A DNA stretch of 64,000 nt, from NCBI GenBank assembly GCA_023898385.1, contig CP060220.1, forward strand, positions 1,364,001 to 1,428,000. Direction: 5' to 3'. Made by a program: the position numbers and the translations under genes. The notes beneath the pieces are model-generated. The model searched no databases and was not told the origin of the DNA. It worked only from the letters and a program-made list of their open reading frames with translations. Numbering within the stretch: the stretch's first letter is position 1; every line of letters starts with the position of its first letter. Below, piece after piece: positions 61,273 to 64,000 of this stretch. This stretch comes from Pseudobdellovibrionaceae bacterium. Its GTDB lineage: Bacteria > Bdellovibrionota > Bdellovibrionia > Bdellovibrionales > UBA1609.

Positions 61273-63864
61273 TTAATTACACTTACTACTACCGCAATCT
61301 TTACAAATAAAACAACCCTCTTGTAGAGCAATGTTTGTGCTCGAACAGTCAGTACACTTAAGGCTTTTGATTTCAGAAATATAATGCTTTATAGTTCGTG
61401 CTATTGCCTTTGAAAAAGAAGTTATATTGCCTTCACTTTTTATAAGCTGGGAAACAATAAACTCAATGTCCGCACCATGTCTAAGTGCAGTTGAGATCAT
61501 TCTAGTGAGTGCCTCTTGTTCGTTAGATTCAAAAAAGGTTCGAATGTCTCTTAGTACCCATCCATCTTGAGTCTCAAGGTTATAGATACCAGACTTCTCT
61601 TTAACTAATCGCCCCTCCTTTAGGTGGGGAGGGAGGTGCAGTCGACTTTGTTTCATAGCAAACACTTCATAGGGGTCTTCATCTAATAAGCCCACCAAAA
61701 CTACCCACTTTTCCCCGGAAGTGGTTAAATGGTGAATGTGACAGTCTAAGTATTTTGGTCTTTTAGTAGCTTTTGTTCGCGGAATACCCTTAGTTTTGCC
61801 TGTTGTGGTTGTACTATTTGCTGATAAAACAGTTGTCATCGTACCCTCACGGTAAGAGGTACATCCCTTAATGGTTCCCGTATTGTATACATCGGCATAT
61901 AAACGCTTAAAATCTTCATAAGGATAGTCGTTGGGAATGTTTACTGTTTTTGACATGGCAGAGTCGATATTTCGTGAAAAGACTTCCATGGTTTTAACGT
62001 GATCATCTATATTTAGATTAAAAGCCGTAGAAACCCAATCTGCTTGAGGGTCCCATGTATTATTTTGCTTGTGGAACCTAACGCCATAGTCTTTAATTTG
62101 AGATTCTTTTAAAAGTCCACGAGATTGATCAAATTTCCACACCTCTCCTTTAAACTTTGTAACAAGTAGTGTTTCATCTCCTTCAGTGGTCCAATTCCAT
62201 TTAGTTTCTGGCCCTGTCGTTGTATAAGTTTTATTTTGCCAATGAACATCTTTGGGGACACCAAGCCCCTCTGGAGCAAAGGGCTGCATAGAAGTCCGTG
62301 TATATTCCGTCATAAATAAAGGTTCTAAGCCTCCAGACACATTGTTGGCAAAAACAGAACTGTTTCCAGTGGGTTGAATTGACAGTAAATGACTGTTTCG
62401 AATTCCATACTTTTTAATCTTTTCCCGGACTTCTGGTTTTAAATTTTTAACAAAGGCCCCAGACAAGTACTTAGATTCATCATAGAGGGGAAAGCTACCT
62501 TTTTCTCGGGAGAGTTCGGCTGAAGTTTCATAGGCCTTATTCATAATAAAATCACCTAGTTCTTCAGTTAATTTAAGTGCTTTAGCAGACCCATAGCGCA
62601 CTTTAAGCATTAGTAAAGCAGAACCATAGCCTAATATTCCAAGTCCAATGCGTCTTTTAGTTTTTAAACTCTCTTCTTGTTCGGGCAAAGGCACTAGAGT
62701 TTTATCATTTACATTGTCCATGAAGCGAACTGCTGAGTTAATTACTTTACTGAGTTCGGCATAGTCCCAAGTTTGATTTTTTGAGTCTACAAATTGTGTC
62801 AGGTTTATTGAGCCCAACAAGCAGCATCCGCCAACAGGTAAAACTTGTTCACCGCATGGGTTCGTTGCATTGATGTGTTCAGCATAATAAAGATTATTTA
62901 ATCTATTGATAGTATCACTAAAAAGTATGCCGGGTTCATTGCGACTAAAGGTAGACTTCATTATTAAGTCCCAAAGCTCATTGGCATTTTTAAATGTCTT
63001 ATAGATTTTTATTGGAAGCTTTCGGGACTTCCAACTATCTAAATTTCCATCCCAGTAAGACTTATATTCCTTTTTTACAGCTTCATAATCCGGAAATTCC
63101 AAATTCCATGGTTTATTGGCCTTAACTGCAGCCATAAATTCATCTGAAACAAGAACAGACATGTTGAATTTTGTGAGTCGTCCCGGTGTTTGTTTTGCAG
63201 TAATAAATTCCTCGATGTCTGGGTGAAAAACTGACATGGTGACCATTTGGGCCCCTTTGCGAATTTTCTTTTTCCCCTTGCTTTTTTTAAGACCACTACC
63301 GGCAGTGATTACTGCACTTTGTGTATCCCACATTTCCAACAGCTTTACAGCTCCAGGTGAGTCCCCACCAATCCCTTCAACATAGGCTCCTCGTGGTCTC
63401 ATTACATCAGCACAAAAACCATAGCCACCTTCAGACTTTAATATTAAGGCTTGGCGGCGGAGTTCATCCATTATGCTTTCCATAGAGTCCTGGTTTTCTC
63501 CGCGAAACCCACTAACGAAACAGTTTATATAAGTTGTTCCCTTTAAGCCGGTGCCGGCATTAGAAGTGATACGACCACCAGGAACAAATTTAAAATTTTC
63601 TAAAATATCAAGAAACCTTTCCGTCCAATAATCTCTCTGTTCAGGTTTTTCCACGGAGGCCAAGTCTTTAGCCATTGCCAGGTGTCTATCGTTGATATCT
63701 TTTTCATTTTCGTATTTGTAAGTCATCTCAAAAACTTCTTTTGAGAAGTCATCAGTAAATTGAGTATTTCTCTTGTTAATGCGCATTTTTGATTTTATTG
63801 GTAACTTATTCTGTGATTCTTGGCTACCCATTGAAACACCCTCGTGTTCAGCATTTATTGTCAT
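61273..63864 (-). CDS. nrdJ: Vitamin B12-dependent ribonucleotide reductase (class II)
   Basis: 863 residues. Reduces ribonucleotides to deoxyribonucleotides using adenosylcobalamin and so works with or without oxygen. TYINCFVSG holds one of the redox Cys. ATNPCGEQVLPVGGCCLLGS carries the radical-site Cys near 338. IQPTGNSSVFANN and NDYPYEDFKRLYADVYNTG follow. The C-terminus has the usual Cys pairs (CTDCSSTN, CFICKDCG, SKC) for regeneration or zinc. GGAGAT precedes the ATG. The region is AT-richer than the rest of the window. Confidence 0.94.
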   Translation of the reverse strand: MTINAEHEGVSMGSQESQNKLPIKSKMRINKRNTQFTDDFSKEVFEMTYKYENEKDINDRHLAMAKDLASVEKPEQRDYWTERFLDILENFKFVPGGRITSNAGTGLKGTTYINCFVSGFRGENQDSMESIMDELRRQALILKSEGGYGFCADVMRPRGAYVEGIGGDSPGAVKLLEMWDTQSAVITAGSGLKKSKGKKKIRKGAQMVTMSVFHPDIEEFITAKQTPGRLTKFNMSVLVSDEFMAAVKANKPWNLEFPDYEAVKKEYKSYWDGNLDSWKSRKLPIKIYKTFKNANELWDLIMKSTFSRNEPGILFSDTINRLNNLYYAEHINATNPCGEQVLPVGGCCLLGSINLTQFVDSKNQTWDYAELSKVINSAVRFMDNVNDKTLVPLPEQEESLKTKRRIGLGILGYGSALLMLKVRYGSAKALKLTEELGDFIMNKAYETSAELSREKGSFPLYDESKYLSGAFVKNLKPEVREKIKKYGIRNSHLLSIQPTGNSSVFANNVSGGLEPLFMTEYTRTSMQPFAPEGLGVPKDVHWQNKTYTTTGPETKWNWTTEGDETLLVTKFKGEVWKFDQSRGLLKESQIKDYGVRFHKQNNTWDPQADWVSTAFNLNIDDHVKTMEVFSRNIDSAMSKTVNIPNDYPYEDFKRLYADVYNTGTIKGCTSYREGTMTTVLSANSTTTTGKTKGIPRTKATKRPKYLDCHIHHLTTSGEKWVVLVGLLDEDPYEVFAMKQSRLHLPPHLKEGRLVKEKSGIYNLETQDGWVLRDIRTFFESNEQEALTRMISTALRHGADIEFIVSQLIKSEGNITSFSKAIARTIKHYISEIKSLKCTDCSSTNIALQEGCFICKDCGSSKCN

Positions 63865-64000
63865 AACATCTCCGTTTAAATAGCCTGTGCAATTTTATTT
63901 ATTCATAGAATTAATTTTAGCCAAAAGCTTACTTTCAATAAATCAAGCTTGCTCCCAAACAACAACAGTTTTCTGTTTTTTTTCTCAGACCCCAGCTAAA
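63865..64000. other. Upstream region of nrdJ
   Basis: 136 bases to the window edge, AT-rich with T-runs (TTTTTTTT near 63978). It must contain the nrdJ promoter. I looked for a cobalamin riboswitch, which sometimes precedes B12-related genes. The visible part is too short to judge. Confidence 0.3.

Overview
The window looks like chromosome from a Gram-negative bacterium. It encodes SecD/SecF/YajC, several lipoproteins with a clear lipobox, beta-barrel-like secreted proteins and c-type cytochromes. I would place it near Bdellovibrionota or former deltaproteobacteria. That rests on general style (many secreted orphan proteins, a lipoprotein ending its hydrophobic core in FQNC) and not on a marker gene, so it is a moderate inference.

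Layout. 1-5400: the end of a beta-barrel-like protein, a charged repeat protein, then fbaB-lysS-rhodanese lipoprotein on the minus strand, and a DoxX protein divergent from an MFS exporter. 6746-9040: a repeat-rich accessory locus with a DUF4143-type ATPase between two 46-bp direct repeats, a GC-rich minisatellite and the wreck of a second ATPase. 9042-20151: an NFU-type Fe-S protein, secreted orphans, a cytochrome/cytochrome/DUF1501-like operon, another cytochrome lipoprotein and a prolyl oligopeptidase lipoprotein. 21206-21809: higBA with a perfect palindromic operator. 21867-30682: minus-strand housekeeping genes, yajC-secD-secF-recJ-orphan-queC-DUF366 and queA-tgt, so much of the queuosine pathway is here. 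31138-31818: tRNA-Leu(GAG) with a duplicated 5' half, plus the remains of a two-gene nucleotidyltransferase module and a dispersed repeat.

35347-46846 is the most unusual part: three large co-directional genes that all begin with signal peptides. They are a PrkA/YeaG-like AAA+ protein, a 1,832-residue AAA+ protein, and a fusion of a SpoVR domain to a DUF444/YeaH-type VWA domain. PrkA/YeaG, YeaH and SpoVR/YcgB are known as a cytoplasmic trio. Here the trio is recast as an apparently exported system with a giant ATPase added. A CPBP-family membrane protease with its own signal peptide is divergent from it.

48434-56374 is a divergent kynurenine catabolic cluster. kynU and kmo (with a 4-oxalocrotonate decarboxylase) go leftward. 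Aminomuconate-semialdehyde dehydrogenase, aminomuconate deaminase, 3-hydroxyanthranilate dioxygenase, ACMS decarboxylase and an SDR with an altered active site go rightward. The first two steps (tryptophan dioxygenase, formamidase) and the last steps after 2-hydroxypentadienoate are not in the window. 56464-59673 is a second defence-like island: an AbiE toxin-antitoxin pair and a second DUF4143-type ATPase, preceded by the same dispersed repeat found near tRNA-Leu. 59860-63864 is an AT-richer pair, tnaA and nrdJ (B12-dependent ribonucleotide reductase), so a second tryptophan-degrading route lies close to the kynurenine genes.
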